Shown here: in pieces, positions 52,643 through 60,992 of the stretch | Layout: each line of letters opens with the position of its first letter | How positions within the stretch are numbered: position 1 is the stretch's first letter | Notes under the pieces: model-generated | What the model was told of the DNA's origin: nothing | Database searches by the model: none | Seen by the model: the letters and a program-made list of their open reading frames with translations, nothing else | Made by a program: the position numbers and the translations under genes | Source: Algoriphagus ornithinivorans | GTDB lineage: Bacteria > Bacteroidota > Bacteroidia > Cytophagales > Cyclobacteriaceae | Assembly (NCBI RefSeq): GCF_900115305.1 | Contig: NZ_FOVW01000007.1 | Coordinates: 186,001 to 250,000, forward strand | DNA length: 64,000 nt | Reading direction: 5' to 3'

Positions 52643-53557
52643 ATGAAACGCCTTCTCTCAACCTTCATTCTATTTTCACTTGCAATTACAGTCTTTGCCC
52701 AAGATCAGATTTTACCTCTTTGGCCAGGACTTCCACCCCTCCAGAAAGAAAGTAATCTAGAGGAAATTCAACAGCAAAATGGCATCCTAAGAATTTCAAA
52801 TGTGCAAATCCCAAGTATAGAAGTTTATCTTCCAACAAAGCAAATTGCTACAGGTCAGGCAGTGGTTATATTTCCAGGGGGAGGATATGGAATCTTAGCT
52901 TACGATTGGGAAGGGACAGATTTTGCCAAGTGGTTGAATTCACAGGGAATCGCAGGTATAGTCGTCAAATATAGACTTCCGATTTCCCAGTCTCTAACCA
53001 ACCTCAAGGAAGTTCCATTATTAGATGCGCAAAGAGCATTAAGATTGGTTAGACATCATGCTAAAATTTGGAATATCGATCCAGAAAAAGTTGGCGTAAT
53101 GGGCTTTTCTGCTGGGGGACACCTGGCATCAACGCTCAGCACCCAATATTCCTATGATTTGGAGAGAACCAAGGATGCAATTGATACTATTTCAGCGAGA
53201 CCTGATTTTTCCATTTTAGTGTACCCTGTAATCTCTTTCCAAGATCAATTTACTCATGGAGGTTCCAGAAAAAACCTATTGGGAGAAAATCCTTCCCAAG
53301 AACAAATTGATCGCTTTTCCAACGAGAAAAATGTGAACTCCAATACTCCACCCACTTTTTTGGTTCATGCTCAGGATGATTTGGCTGTTCCAGTAGAAAA
53401 CAGTCTCCTTTATTATCAGGCTCTAAGAGCCAATGAAGTTTCGGCCTCATTACATCTTTACCCAAGTGGCGGACATGGTTTTGCTTTTGGAATGGGAAAA
53501 GGAGCTGTGGAAAACTGGAGATTAGTACTTTTGGATTGGATTAAAACTCTAAACTAA
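52643..53557 (+). CDS. Secreted alpha/beta hydrolase, probable carbohydrate acetyl esterase
   Basis: This 304-residue protein has a Sec signal (FSLAITVFAQDQ) and an alpha/beta hydrolase fold. The oxyanion motif is VIFPGGGYGILAYDWEG, the nucleophile is in VGVMGFSAGGHLAST, the acid in HAQDDLAVPVENS and the histidine in PSGGHGFAFG. Similar proteins remove acetyl groups from xylan or other polysaccharides. Beside L-fucose genes it may strip acetyl groups from fucose-containing polymers in the periplasm; this is inference. Its stop shares a base with the next start (TAATG). Confidence 0.85.
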   Translation: MKRLLSTFILFSLAITVFAQDQILPLWPGLPPLQKESNLEEIQQQNGILRISNVQIPSIEVYLPTKQIATGQAVVIFPGGGYGILAYDWEGTDFAKWLNSQGIAGIVVKYRLPISQSLTNLKEVPLLDAQRALRLVRHHAKIWNIDPEKVGVMGFSAGGHLASTLSTQYSYDLERTKDAIDTISARPDFSILVYPVISFQDQFTHGGSRKNLLGENPSQEQIDRFSNEKNVNSNTPPTFLVHAQDDLAVPVENSLLYYQALRANEVSASLHLYPSGGHGFAFGMGKGAVENWRLVLLDWIKTLN

Positions 53558-54249
53558 TGCCGATTAAAGTAATTGCTTTTGATGCAGATGATACACTTTG
53601 GTTGAATGAACCATTTTTCAGAGAAGCAGAAGAAAAATTCGCTTCACTTCTAGAAGACTTTATGCCGGAGCATGCGATAATCAAAGAGCTATACCGAACT
53701 GAAATTGAAAACCTCCAATTATATGGCTATGGAATAAAGGGCTTCATGCTTTCCATGATAGAAACGGCCATGAAAATCAGTGAGCATAAAATGCCGATTT
53801 CATTGATAGATAAAGTGATCAAAATTGGTCGGGAAATGCTGGAAAAGCCAGTTGAACTCCTTCCTGGAGTTGAGGAGGTTTTGAAAAGTTTGAATGGGGA
53901 TTACAGGATGGTACTAGCAACCAAAGGCGACCTTTTGGATCAGGAAAGGAAATTGAAAAAGTCAGGCCTGGAAAAATATTTTCATCACATAGAAATAATG
54001 AGTGAAAAGAAAGTGGCAGATTTTGAAAAACTCATTCATCACTTAGATGTTTCACCTTCTGATTTTGTCATGCTAGGCAATAGCTTAAAATCTGATATAC
54101 TACCCGTGCTAGAAATAGGCGGACATGCCATTCACATACCTTTTCATATAACCTGGGTTCATGAGCAAATAGACCATGAAATCAAACATGAAAGGTTCGC
54201 CGAAGTAGAAAATATTTCCTTAGCGGCTGATCTAATTCGGAAGATGTAA
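53557..54249 (+). CDS. HAD family hydrolase
   Basis: This 230-residue haloacid dehalogenase-like enzyme has motif I as FDADDTLWLNEPFF, motif II as MVLATKGDLL, motif III around EKKVADFEK and motif IV as VMLGNSLKSDILP. The cap between motifs I and II is of the C1 type. It is likely a phosphatase for a small molecule. It is translationally linked to the esterase gene upstream, but its role in the sugar cluster is unclear. It meets the next gene tail to tail. Confidence 0.9.
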   Translation: MPIKVIAFDADDTLWLNEPFFREAEEKFASLLEDFMPEHAIIKELYRTEIENLQLYGYGIKGFMLSMIETAMKISEHKMPISLIDKVIKIGREMLEKPVELLPGVEEVLKSLNGDYRMVLATKGDLLDQERKLKKSGLEKYFHHIEIMSEKKVADFEKLIHHLDVSPSDFVMLGNSLKSDILPVLEIGGHAIHIPFHITWVHEQIDHEIKHERFAEVENISLAADLIRKM

Positions 54250-54250
54250 T

Positions 54251-54757
54251 TCAGGAATTAACCAAATTAGTTGTATCTCCTTCACTTAAGCCAGTAGCAT
54301 GAAGAGTGATACCATGCTCCATCCAGGCTTTTAGGTTCGCCAACCAAAAAGTCCATCCACCATAACAACCCACGAAAAGGTCCATTTTATGTTTATCGTC
54401 AGTAGGGATCTGTTTTTGAATTAAGGTGACTTCAGTTCCCCATTTGCTTTCTTTCAAATGAACATCAACAATACCTCCGGGACCAAAAGTAAAAGAGATA
54501 AGTTCTTTATTCTTGACTTTCAAAACCTCCCCTTCTTCTCGATGTGGCCAATTGTTCCATTTCCAAGAAAAAGTATCCCCTTGCTGAACAGTTTCAATGG
54601 GCTTTCTTCCAACTTCGTTAGAATCTTTGAATTCCGCTAATTCTAAAAACCAGGTTTCTAATAATCGTTTTTGAGTCCAAGCATCAAAGACCATTTGAGC
54701 TGGTTTTTGAATATGGATTCTACGGGTGAAAGTTGTCCAATCAATAGATTTTTCCAT
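54251..54757 (-). CDS. SRPBCC (AHSA1/START-like) domain protein
   Basis: This 168-residue cytoplasmic protein has the helix-grip fold of the SRPBCC superfamily. The family features are FTRRIHIQKPAQMVFDAWTQ at the start, FSWKWNNWPHREEGEVL in the middle and GGWTFWLANLKAWMEHG at the end. Such proteins bind hydrophobic ligands or Hsp90-like partners. The function of this one is unknown. Confidence 0.85.
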   Translation of the reverse strand: MEKSIDWTTFTRRIHIQKPAQMVFDAWTQKRLLETWFLELAEFKDSNEVGRKPIETVQQGDTFSWKWNNWPHREEGEVLKVKNKELISFTFGPGGIVDVHLKESKWGTEVTLIQKQIPTDDKHKMDLFVGCYGGWTFWLANLKAWMEHGITLHATGLSEGDTTNLVNS

Positions 54758-54826
54758 GGAGCTGATTTAAAGATCAAAAGGCAATTATTTAATTTACACA
54801 TTATCAGCAAATTAGCCAATAGCGAA

Positions 54827-55447
54827 TTAAAATTCATTATACCCTTTGCCTTCCATAATCTTTACAACTGAGTTTTGGATTCTTCTCATCCTGGTACCAG
54901 ATTGCTTCGCCTGATTGAAATAAATCAAATAACCTCTTTGTCTTCCAGGAGTTAAAGACTCGAAGGCTTTTTTGAAAAGACTATCATTTCTAAAATACGC
55001 TAAAAGTTCTTCGGGAAGCTTGGGCTTAGCGTCTATAGAAGGAATTTTGATTCCTGATTTTTCTATCTCCATTGCCTCATGGATGTAGTGGATAATTAAT
55101 TCTGTGTTTTCCCTGATTGAGTCTGCATCATAAAATTTCCATAGCTTTCCAGTCCGGCTGTTAGGTCCGGCAAACTCTAAAACATTTGCTGGGTCTTTCA
55201 TCAAGGACCCTTTTAAAAAAGACAAAAAGGCACAATCCTTAAATGCCGATAGGATTAGTACATTTTTCCCATTCAAAGTATAGCAAGGCTGCGACCATTT
55301 GAGCTCCTCGACCAATTCTGTTGTTAGAATATAGCTACGAAGCAGCAACAATTCTTCTTGCCAAGTGTGAACCTTACAATGAGGAGTTTGGAATAAGGAG
55401 CATCGCCCACAACCACTGGAAAAATATTCTGAGATTTTTTGATCCAT
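54827..55447 (-). CDS. YdeI/OmpD-associated (DUF1801-like) family protein
   Basis: This protein of about 206 residues matches the YdeI-type layout: a DUF1801-like domain (LKWSQPCYTLNGKNVLILSAF, FLSFLKGSLMKDP) and a C-terminal helical OmdA part (LTPGRQRGYLIYFNQAKQS, RMRRIQNSVVKIMEGKG). The N-terminus carries a cysteine cluster CGRCSLFQTPHCKVHTW that could bind metal. The function is unknown; the link to OmpD is only a family name. I start at the ATG at 55447; an ATG at 55471 would add nine residues. Confidence 0.8.
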   Translation of the reverse strand: MDQKISEYFSSGCGRCSLFQTPHCKVHTWQEELLLLRSYILTTELVEELKWSQPCYTLNGKNVLILSAFKDCAFLSFLKGSLMKDPANVLEFAGPNSRTGKLWKFYDADSIRENTELIIHYIHEAMEIEKSGIKIPSIDAKPKLPEELLAYFRNDSLFKKAFESLTPGRQRGYLIYFNQAKQSGTRMRRIQNSVVKIMEGKGYNEF

Positions 55448-55533
55448 AATTAAGGTGGTTTTCCAATTCAATTTTAGATTTTATTTTTTCATTTCAAATT
55501 TAGAGACATCCTAAAATTGATTTAAAGGCATAT

Positions 55534-55563
55534 TATCCGACAGCAAACGACTGCTATCGGATA
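55534..55563. repeat. Hairpin-forming palindrome upstream of ssb
   Basis: TATCCGACAGCA (55534-55545) and TGCTATCGGATA (55552-55563) form a twelve-base stem with one mismatch around AACGAC. The segment cgactgc recurs at 55567-55573. It lies in the gap between two divergent genes and may be a REP-like palindrome. Confidence 0.55.
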
Positions 55564-55668
55564 CTATCGACTGCCTCCCGACTAATTTTTGACCTGTTAC
55601 TGAACTTTGGCTCATCAAGTTTTCCTCTAGCGAAAACGATACATGTCAAATTTTAACTAACAAAAACT

Positions 55669-56055
55669 ATGAACACGCTAAGAAACAAAGTTCAGCTTAT
55701 CGGCCGTCTAGGCGACAAAATTGAAGTGAAGACTTTAGAGTCTGGAAGGAAATTGGGCAAAATCAATCTTGCTACCAATGAAACCTACCGCAATCAACAA
55801 GGTGAGAAAGTAACGGAAACCACATGGCATAACCTTGTGATTTGGGGCAAGCAAGTAGAAATCTTGGAAAAGTACACCGACAAGGGTTCTGAGCTTGCCG
55901 TAGAGGGAAAAATCTCCAACCGAGATTATACTGACAAAGACGGAAACAAGCGATATATCACAGAAATCGTAGTCCACGACTTTCTGCTTTTAGGATCCCC
56001 CAAAGGCAAGGAAAAGGCAACGGTAGTGCAAGGTGAGGATGATTTGCCTTTTTAA
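55669..56055 (+). CDS. ssb: Single-stranded DNA-binding protein
   Basis: SSB coats single-stranded DNA during replication and repair. The 128-residue protein has the OB fold with NKVQLIGRLGDKIEVK, TTWHNLVIWGKQVEIL and SELAVEGKISNRDY. The C-terminal tip GEDDLPF is the partner-binding tail. The linker is very short, about 15 residues. It stands alone and may be a second ssb beside the main housekeeping copy. A hairpin palindrome lies upstream and a repeat element starts nine bases after the stop. Confidence 0.95.
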   Translation: MNTLRNKVQLIGRLGDKIEVKTLESGRKLGKINLATNETYRNQQGEKVTETTWHNLVIWGKQVEILEKYTDKGSELAVEGKISNRDYTDKDGNKRYITEIVVHDFLLLGSPKGKEKATVVQGEDDLPF

Positions 56056-56064
56056 AAATTAATT

Positions 56065-56217
56065 GGGGCTGTCTCATAATTCAGTTTAATGTCAGTCTGA
56101 GAGGCCACCTGGCATCATGCATGGGATGAAGGCCGTTATTATCCTTTTGGCCTAAAATTCGATCTCATAAGGTCTTCGGGATACTCAATGTGACCAAATC
56201 ACATTGGAGACAGCCCC
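56065..56217 (+). mobile_element. MITE-like element, copy B, with target-site duplication
   Basis: This 153-base segment begins with GGGGCTGTCTC and ends with its exact inverted complement GAGACAGCCCC. TTAATT stands directly outside both ends (56059-56064 and 56218-56223), a probable six-base target duplication. It contains no open frame. The copy at 22496-22621 aligns with its reverse strand. The ends resemble those of known IS elements, so it may be moved in trans. Confidence 0.7.
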
Positions 56218-56345
56218 TTAATTACAATATATTTTTTATTGAAATGTCGGAAACAATGAATCTTATGTTGTACTCTTAAATTTAAAGACAAGGAAGAATT
56301 AAAATTCCGCTTGAAATTAGACTGAAGATTCTCTTCCTAAAAAAC

Positions 56346-56380
56346 GAAAAACCCCCGGAACATTGTCCCGGAGGTTTTTT
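56346..56380 (-). terminator. Terminator of the RND efflux operon
   Basis: A stem of AAAAACC-CCGG and CCGG-GGTTTTT type with one mismatch encloses a short loop. On the minus strand it ends in a T run, 28 bases after the RND gene; the plus strand also reads into T residues. Confidence 0.75.
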
Positions 56381-56407
56381 CAAAAAAAACCACCAACCTT
56401 AAATCAA

Positions 56408-59400
56408 TCATGCTTTTACCTTACGCAGCTTCATATTTAACTTATCTGCCAGCAAGTACATGACTGGTACGATCACTAACGTAAGGAAGGTCGCAAAGGT
56501 TAGCCCGAAAATCACGGTCCAAGCCATTGGACCCCAGAAATCTGCATTATCTCCTCCCACATAAAACTGAGGGTCAAAAGAACTCAATAAAGTTCCAAAA
56601 TTGATGTTCATTCCTATGGCCAAAGGTATCAATCCCAGTACTGTAGTTATTGCTGTTAGTAGTACAGGACGAAGACGCGTCTTCCCTGATTCTACAATAC
56701 TTCCTACCAATTCTTCATAGGATAAATATTCTCCATCTTTTACCCCTAATTTCTCCCTCTTTCTATCTCTGGCAAGATTGGTATAGTCTATCAATACGAT
56801 AGCATTGTTTACCACCACCCCAGCAAGAGAAATAATTCCGATCCCCGTCATAATCACTACGAAGTCCATGTTGAATATGACCAAGCCTAAGAATACCCCG
56901 ATAGTACTTAGGACTACTGAAGCCATGATAATGAATGGAGTGGTTACTGAGTTAAATTGCGCAACAATAATCAAGAAGATCAAGGAAACTGCTATAGCCA
57001 AGGCTCGCATTAAGAATGCTTGTGATTTGGCTTGCTCTTCCTGTTCCCCCGTAAACTTCACCTGAATCCCGTCTGGAATTTCATAGGTAGACATCAAATT
57101 CTTTATCTGTGTATTGATTTCAGTTGGGTTATAGCCCTCCAAGACGTTGGAAAACATCGTGATGACTTTTTCCAGATCTTTTCTTTTCACAGAACCATAG
57201 GTAGAACCATATTTTACATCTGCAACAGAAGCTATTGGGACTTCTTTTTTCTCCCCAAATTTATCCCGGAAACCAATCTTCTTATTGACAAGCGTATTGA
57301 TATCATATCTGTACTCGTCCATCATCCTCAACTGAATAGGATAATCATCCTCTCCCTCCTTGTATTTGGATACTTCCAATCCAAAAAGTGAGGTTCTCAA
57401 TTCAGTAGCAATATTTGAAGTAGACAGTCCAAATCTTCTCGCTTTTTCTCTATCAATATTCAGCACTACCTCAGGACTTCCTAATGAAAGATCAGTCTTC
57501 AATTCCTCCAAACCTGCAACATTTTGCTTATCCAAATACTCCTTTGTTCTGTTTACAAAAGCGATTAATTGCTCATAATCTTCACCTATAAATTCAATAT
57601 TAACAGCCTTTCCTACAGGCGGGCCATTTCTTTGCTTATCTACTGTAATTTGGACACCTGGATATTTTTCAACCATATCCCGGATATCTTCCATTGCTTT
57701 ATTGGTATTTACACCCTGTCTATCGATGTAATCCACAAAACCAATGGTCATTTTTGCTTTATGTGGCGTTGCCTGATTGCTTGGGCCTTCTGTTGGATCT
57801 CCTGTACCTTCACCAACTTGGGTGATAACCGATTCGATGATTCCTTGATAAGGCTCCAAAGTAACCATTACCTCATCTTCCATTTTATCCACAAACTCAT
57901 TTGTTGCCTCTATGTCAGTTCCAATAGGAAACTCTACAAAAACATTGATCAATTGTGGTTGATTATCAGGGAAGAAAAGGATTTTTGGTGCTCTGATCCC
58001 TAATAAGGCAACTGAAAGAATTAAAAGGAGAACTGTTCCACCAAAGAAGAAATATGGCCTTTTACCATGCAAAGCATAATCCAATACTTTTTCATAGAAA
58101 TTTTCAAGGTTAACCAAGAAAACAGTCTGGAACCATCGAATAGCCTTTCGCAATGCAAAGACATTAAACAAGGTCAATACACAGGCAACCAACATTAATG
58201 AACCAAGAGCTGTCCAACCCAATAAATACAATAGTGTAGAGAAAATCAGAAAACTTCCCGCAACAATGATTGGCTTCTGTTTAGGTTTATCCTTGGAAAC
58301 ATCCTCTACTTTCATGTAAAGGGAAGTCAATACAGGATTAATCACCAATGCTACAAACAGTGAAGAAGACAAGACAATTATCAGTGTAATTGGCAAGTAC
58401 TTCATAAACTCTCCCACAATGTCATCCCAAAATGCCAATGGAAGGAATGCTGCTAATGTAGTAGCGGTAGATGTAATGATTGGCCAAGCCACCTCTCCTA
58501 CTCCCTGTTTCGCAGCCTCGGATGCACTGAGTCCTTCTGACATCAATCGGTAGATGTTTTCAACTACCACAATGCCATTATCAACCAACATACCTAATGC
58601 GAGGATGAGGGAAAATAACACCATCAAATTCAATGTGATACCAAAGGCATTTAGCACCAGGAAGGAAATGAACATGGATAGTGGAATGGCAATCCCCACA
58701 AACAAGGCATTTCTAAACCCTAGGAAAAACATCAATACCAAAACCACCAGGATTACTCCGAAAATAATGGAGTTTTCCAAATCACTTACCTGTAATCTCG
58801 TCTGCTTAGACTGATCATTGGTGATGGTTATTTCCAGATCAGAAGGAAATCGGTTTGCCTTAGTTTTATCAATAATTGCTTTGATCTTATCAGCAGCAAT
58901 TAGTAGGTTTTCTCCTGACCTCTTGGTTACATTGATTGTTACAACCGGAAGGTTTTTGCTTCTGGCATAAGAACTTCTTTCCTTGTAGGTATCTTTTACC
59001 TCAGCTACATCCCTTAGATATACGATCTTTTGATTATCCGTCTTGACTATGATATCCAGAAGCTCCATGGGATCAGAAAACTCTCCATCCACTCTCAAAG
59101 AGCGTGTGTAGTCTCCAGCTCGGATATTACCGCCAGAAATGGTCACATTTTCAGATTGTATTGCTCCAGAGATATCACTGAAATTCACTCCTGTCGCCTC
59201 CATTTTATAAGGATTGACATTGATCTGAATTTCTCGCTCCACTGTACCGGCAAGGTCTGCCTTAGAAATTTCAGCCAACTTTTCAATCTCATCCTCCAAG
59301 TACTCCCCAAACTTCTTTAATTCCGACTCCGAATAATCTCCGGAGATATTCACATTCATGATTGGAAAATCAGAAGTATTTATCTCTAGGACATTCGGAT

Positions 59401-59812
59401 CCTGATCCAAATCAGTTGGCAATTCACTCTTTGACTTATCGACAGCATCCTTGACATCCTGGATAGCTTTGGATATTTCTACCCCGGGATTAAACTCAAT
59501 GACAATGGAAGAAAAGTCCTGAACTGAAGTTGATTTGATATCCTTGACATCATTCAGAGATTTCAATTCTTTTTCAATGGGTCTCGTGATGAGATTTTCC
59601 ATATCTACAGGCGAGTTACCTGGATAAGGAGTTCCTACATAAACTGTTGGAATCACAATTTCAGGAAAACTCTCCTTAGGCATTGTCCTATATGCACTCA
59701 AACCGAGCACGGTGATAATTAAGGTTAATATTACCACCGAGGTAGAGTTATCTACACTCAGACTGGACAGTCCAAATTCCCGAATAATTTTAGATTTTGG
59801 TTGCTCAGCCAT
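56408..59812 (-). CDS. RND family efflux transporter permease
   Basis: This 1134-residue inner-membrane pump belongs to the AcrB-like RND superfamily. It has the usual two halves, each with one plus five helices and a large periplasmic loop. Landmarks are TVYVGTPYPGNSPVDMENLI, ITSTATTLAAFLPLAFW, and GIISLAGVVVNNAIVLIDY in the second half. The proton-relay region in helix four reads ALGMLVDNGIVVVENIYRL, so it has one aspartate where AcrB has two. It is the last gene of the tetR-tolC-adaptor-RND operon. The substrate is unknown. Confidence 0.95.
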   Translation of the reverse strand: MAEQPKSKIIREFGLSSLSVDNSTSVVILTLIITVLGLSAYRTMPKESFPEIVIPTVYVGTPYPGNSPVDMENLITRPIEKELKSLNDVKDIKSTSVQDFSSIVIEFNPGVEISKAIQDVKDAVDKSKSELPTDLDQDPNVLEINTSDFPIMNVNISGDYSESELKKFGEYLEDEIEKLAEISKADLAGTVEREIQINVNPYKMEATGVNFSDISGAIQSENVTISGGNIRAGDYTRSLRVDGEFSDPMELLDIIVKTDNQKIVYLRDVAEVKDTYKERSSYARSKNLPVVTINVTKRSGENLLIAADKIKAIIDKTKANRFPSDLEITITNDQSKQTRLQVSDLENSIIFGVILVVLVLMFFLGFRNALFVGIAIPLSMFISFLVLNAFGITLNLMVLFSLILALGMLVDNGIVVVENIYRLMSEGLSASEAAKQGVGEVAWPIITSTATTLAAFLPLAFWDDIVGEFMKYLPITLIIVLSSSLFVALVINPVLTSLYMKVEDVSKDKPKQKPIIVAGSFLIFSTLLYLLGWTALGSLMLVACVLTLFNVFALRKAIRWFQTVFLVNLENFYEKVLDYALHGKRPYFFFGGTVLLLILSVALLGIRAPKILFFPDNQPQLINVFVEFPIGTDIEATNEFVDKMEDEVMVTLEPYQGIIESVITQVGEGTGDPTEGPSNQATPHKAKMTIGFVDYIDRQGVNTNKAMEDIRDMVEKYPGVQITVDKQRNGPPVGKAVNIEFIGEDYEQLIAFVNRTKEYLDKQNVAGLEELKTDLSLGSPEVVLNIDREKARRFGLSTSNIATELRTSLFGLEVSKYKEGEDDYPIQLRMMDEYRYDINTLVNKKIGFRDKFGEKKEVPIASVADVKYGSTYGSVKRKDLEKVITMFSNVLEGYNPTEINTQIKNLMSTYEIPDGIQVKFTGEQEEQAKSQAFLMRALAIAVSLIFLIIVAQFNSVTTPFIIMASVVLSTIGVFLGLVIFNMDFVVIMTGIGIISLAGVVVNNAIVLIDYTNLARDRKREKLGVKDGEYLSYEELVGSIVESGKTRLRPVLLTAITTVLGLIPLAIGMNINFGTLLSSFDPQFYVGGDNADFWGPMAWTVIFGLTFATFLTLVIVPVMYLLADKLNMKLRKVKA

Positions 59813-59814
59813 AA

Positions 59815-60948
59815 TTATAGTTGCGAAATATTTACTTTAAAATTATCTCCTACCTCTCTGAATCCTTTGTCCACCAAGGTTTCGTTACCTTCTAGACCTT
59901 CCAGGATTTCAGTTTCATTGTTAAATGTTCTACCTCTTTTGATATATCGTTTTTTGGCAAGTTCACCATCTACTATATAGATATAATCCCCTTTGCTATC
60001 ACTAAGTATGAGGTAGCTTGGAACTATTACACTTGATGGGTTTTGGTAATCTTGAATCTTTAAAACAGTGATCATATTTGGCTTCACCTGTGGAATATTA
60101 GGTAAAAACACCTCTACTTTAAATGTTCTGTTGTTTGGATTAATAATAGCACCCACAGAACTAACTTTGGTTTTCAGTTCTTTGCCAATGGATGGAAATG
60201 ACACGTCCACACTATCTCCTTTGGTCAAAACTCCAACATATGATTCTGAAATATCAGCCTCAATAAAAAGATCACTTTCGCCGACAAACTGAAACATAGG
60301 AGTTCCCGGCTGCACTAGTTCTCCCAATCTAATCTGTACTGATTCCACTGTTCCATTGAATGGTGCTACCACCATGGATTTATTCAGTTGGGTCTTCAGG
60401 GAAGCTAAACTTCTTTCCAATCCTTCTTTTCTATTTTTCGCTTCGAGAAACTGTACTTCTGTACCGATTTCCTGCTCCCAAAGTCTTTTTTGTTTTTCAA
60501 AAAGTGTTTTTGCCAAATCTAGATTTGTTTCCAACTCCTCAATATTCCTTTGAATAGATTCAGCATCGATCCTGGCCAAAACCTGTCCCTTGGTCATTCT
60601 CATACCTTCAATTGCCGGTACTTCTAAAACTCTACCTCCTGTCTCGGCACTGATGATGACATTTTTCTTAGACAATACTGATCCTGTCACTTCTACAAAG
60701 TGCTCAAATCCCGCTTTCTTAGCCTGAGCTGTAGTGATCAAAATAGATTTTTGATTTTGCTTGGCATATTCCGGATCCAGGCTGGCAATTTCCGCTTCCA
60801 ATTCCAAGATAGAAGCTTGGATTTCGGATGCCTCAGTCCTTAATTTATCCAATTCAGCTTTTTTTGCTTCAATAGATTCATCTGAAGCACAGCCTATCGC
60901 AAAAAGGACCACAAGAGTTAGGGGTAATAACTTACTGATTGATTTCAT
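59815..60948 (-). CDS. RND efflux periplasmic adaptor (membrane fusion lipoprotein)
   Basis: This 377-residue adaptor links the RND pump to the outer-membrane channel. It has a lipoprotein signal (LVVLFAIGCASDES) and then an extra N-terminal coiled-coil (about residues 25-65). The barrel-sandwich halves are VLEVPAIEGMRMTKGQVLARID and KSMVVAPFNGTVESVQIRLGE, with the usual helical hairpin between them, and a beta-barrel and membrane-proximal domain follow. It lies two bases before the RND gene. The N-terminal coil before the hairpin is a variant seen in Bacteroidota. Confidence 0.94.
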   Translation of the reverse strand: MKSISKLLPLTLVVLFAIGCASDESIEAKKAELDKLRTEASEIQASILELEAEIASLDPEYAKQNQKSILITTAQAKKAGFEHFVEVTGSVLSKKNVIISAETGGRVLEVPAIEGMRMTKGQVLARIDAESIQRNIEELETNLDLAKTLFEKQKRLWEQEIGTEVQFLEAKNRKEGLERSLASLKTQLNKSMVVAPFNGTVESVQIRLGELVQPGTPMFQFVGESDLFIEADISESYVGVLTKGDSVDVSFPSIGKELKTKVSSVGAIINPNNRTFKVEVFLPNIPQVKPNMITVLKIQDYQNPSSVIVPSYLILSDSKGDYIYIVDGELAKKRYIKRGRTFNNETEILEGLEGNETLVDKGFREVGDNFKVNISQL

Positions 60949-60992
60949 GATTGATATGATAATTATCTCCCTGATAAGGATGGTAGTAGTTT

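Larger units (their letters stand above)
56056..56407. other. 352-base gap with repeat element and terminator
   Basis: No gene is seen. The left half is a MITE-like element (56065-56217). The right half is AT-rich, ending in a terminator for the RND operon at 56346-56380. Confidence 0.65.

Noticed and set aside
58554..58814. Open frames on the plus strand within the RND gene
   Set aside because: They are antisense to conserved RND motifs and have no family features of their own.
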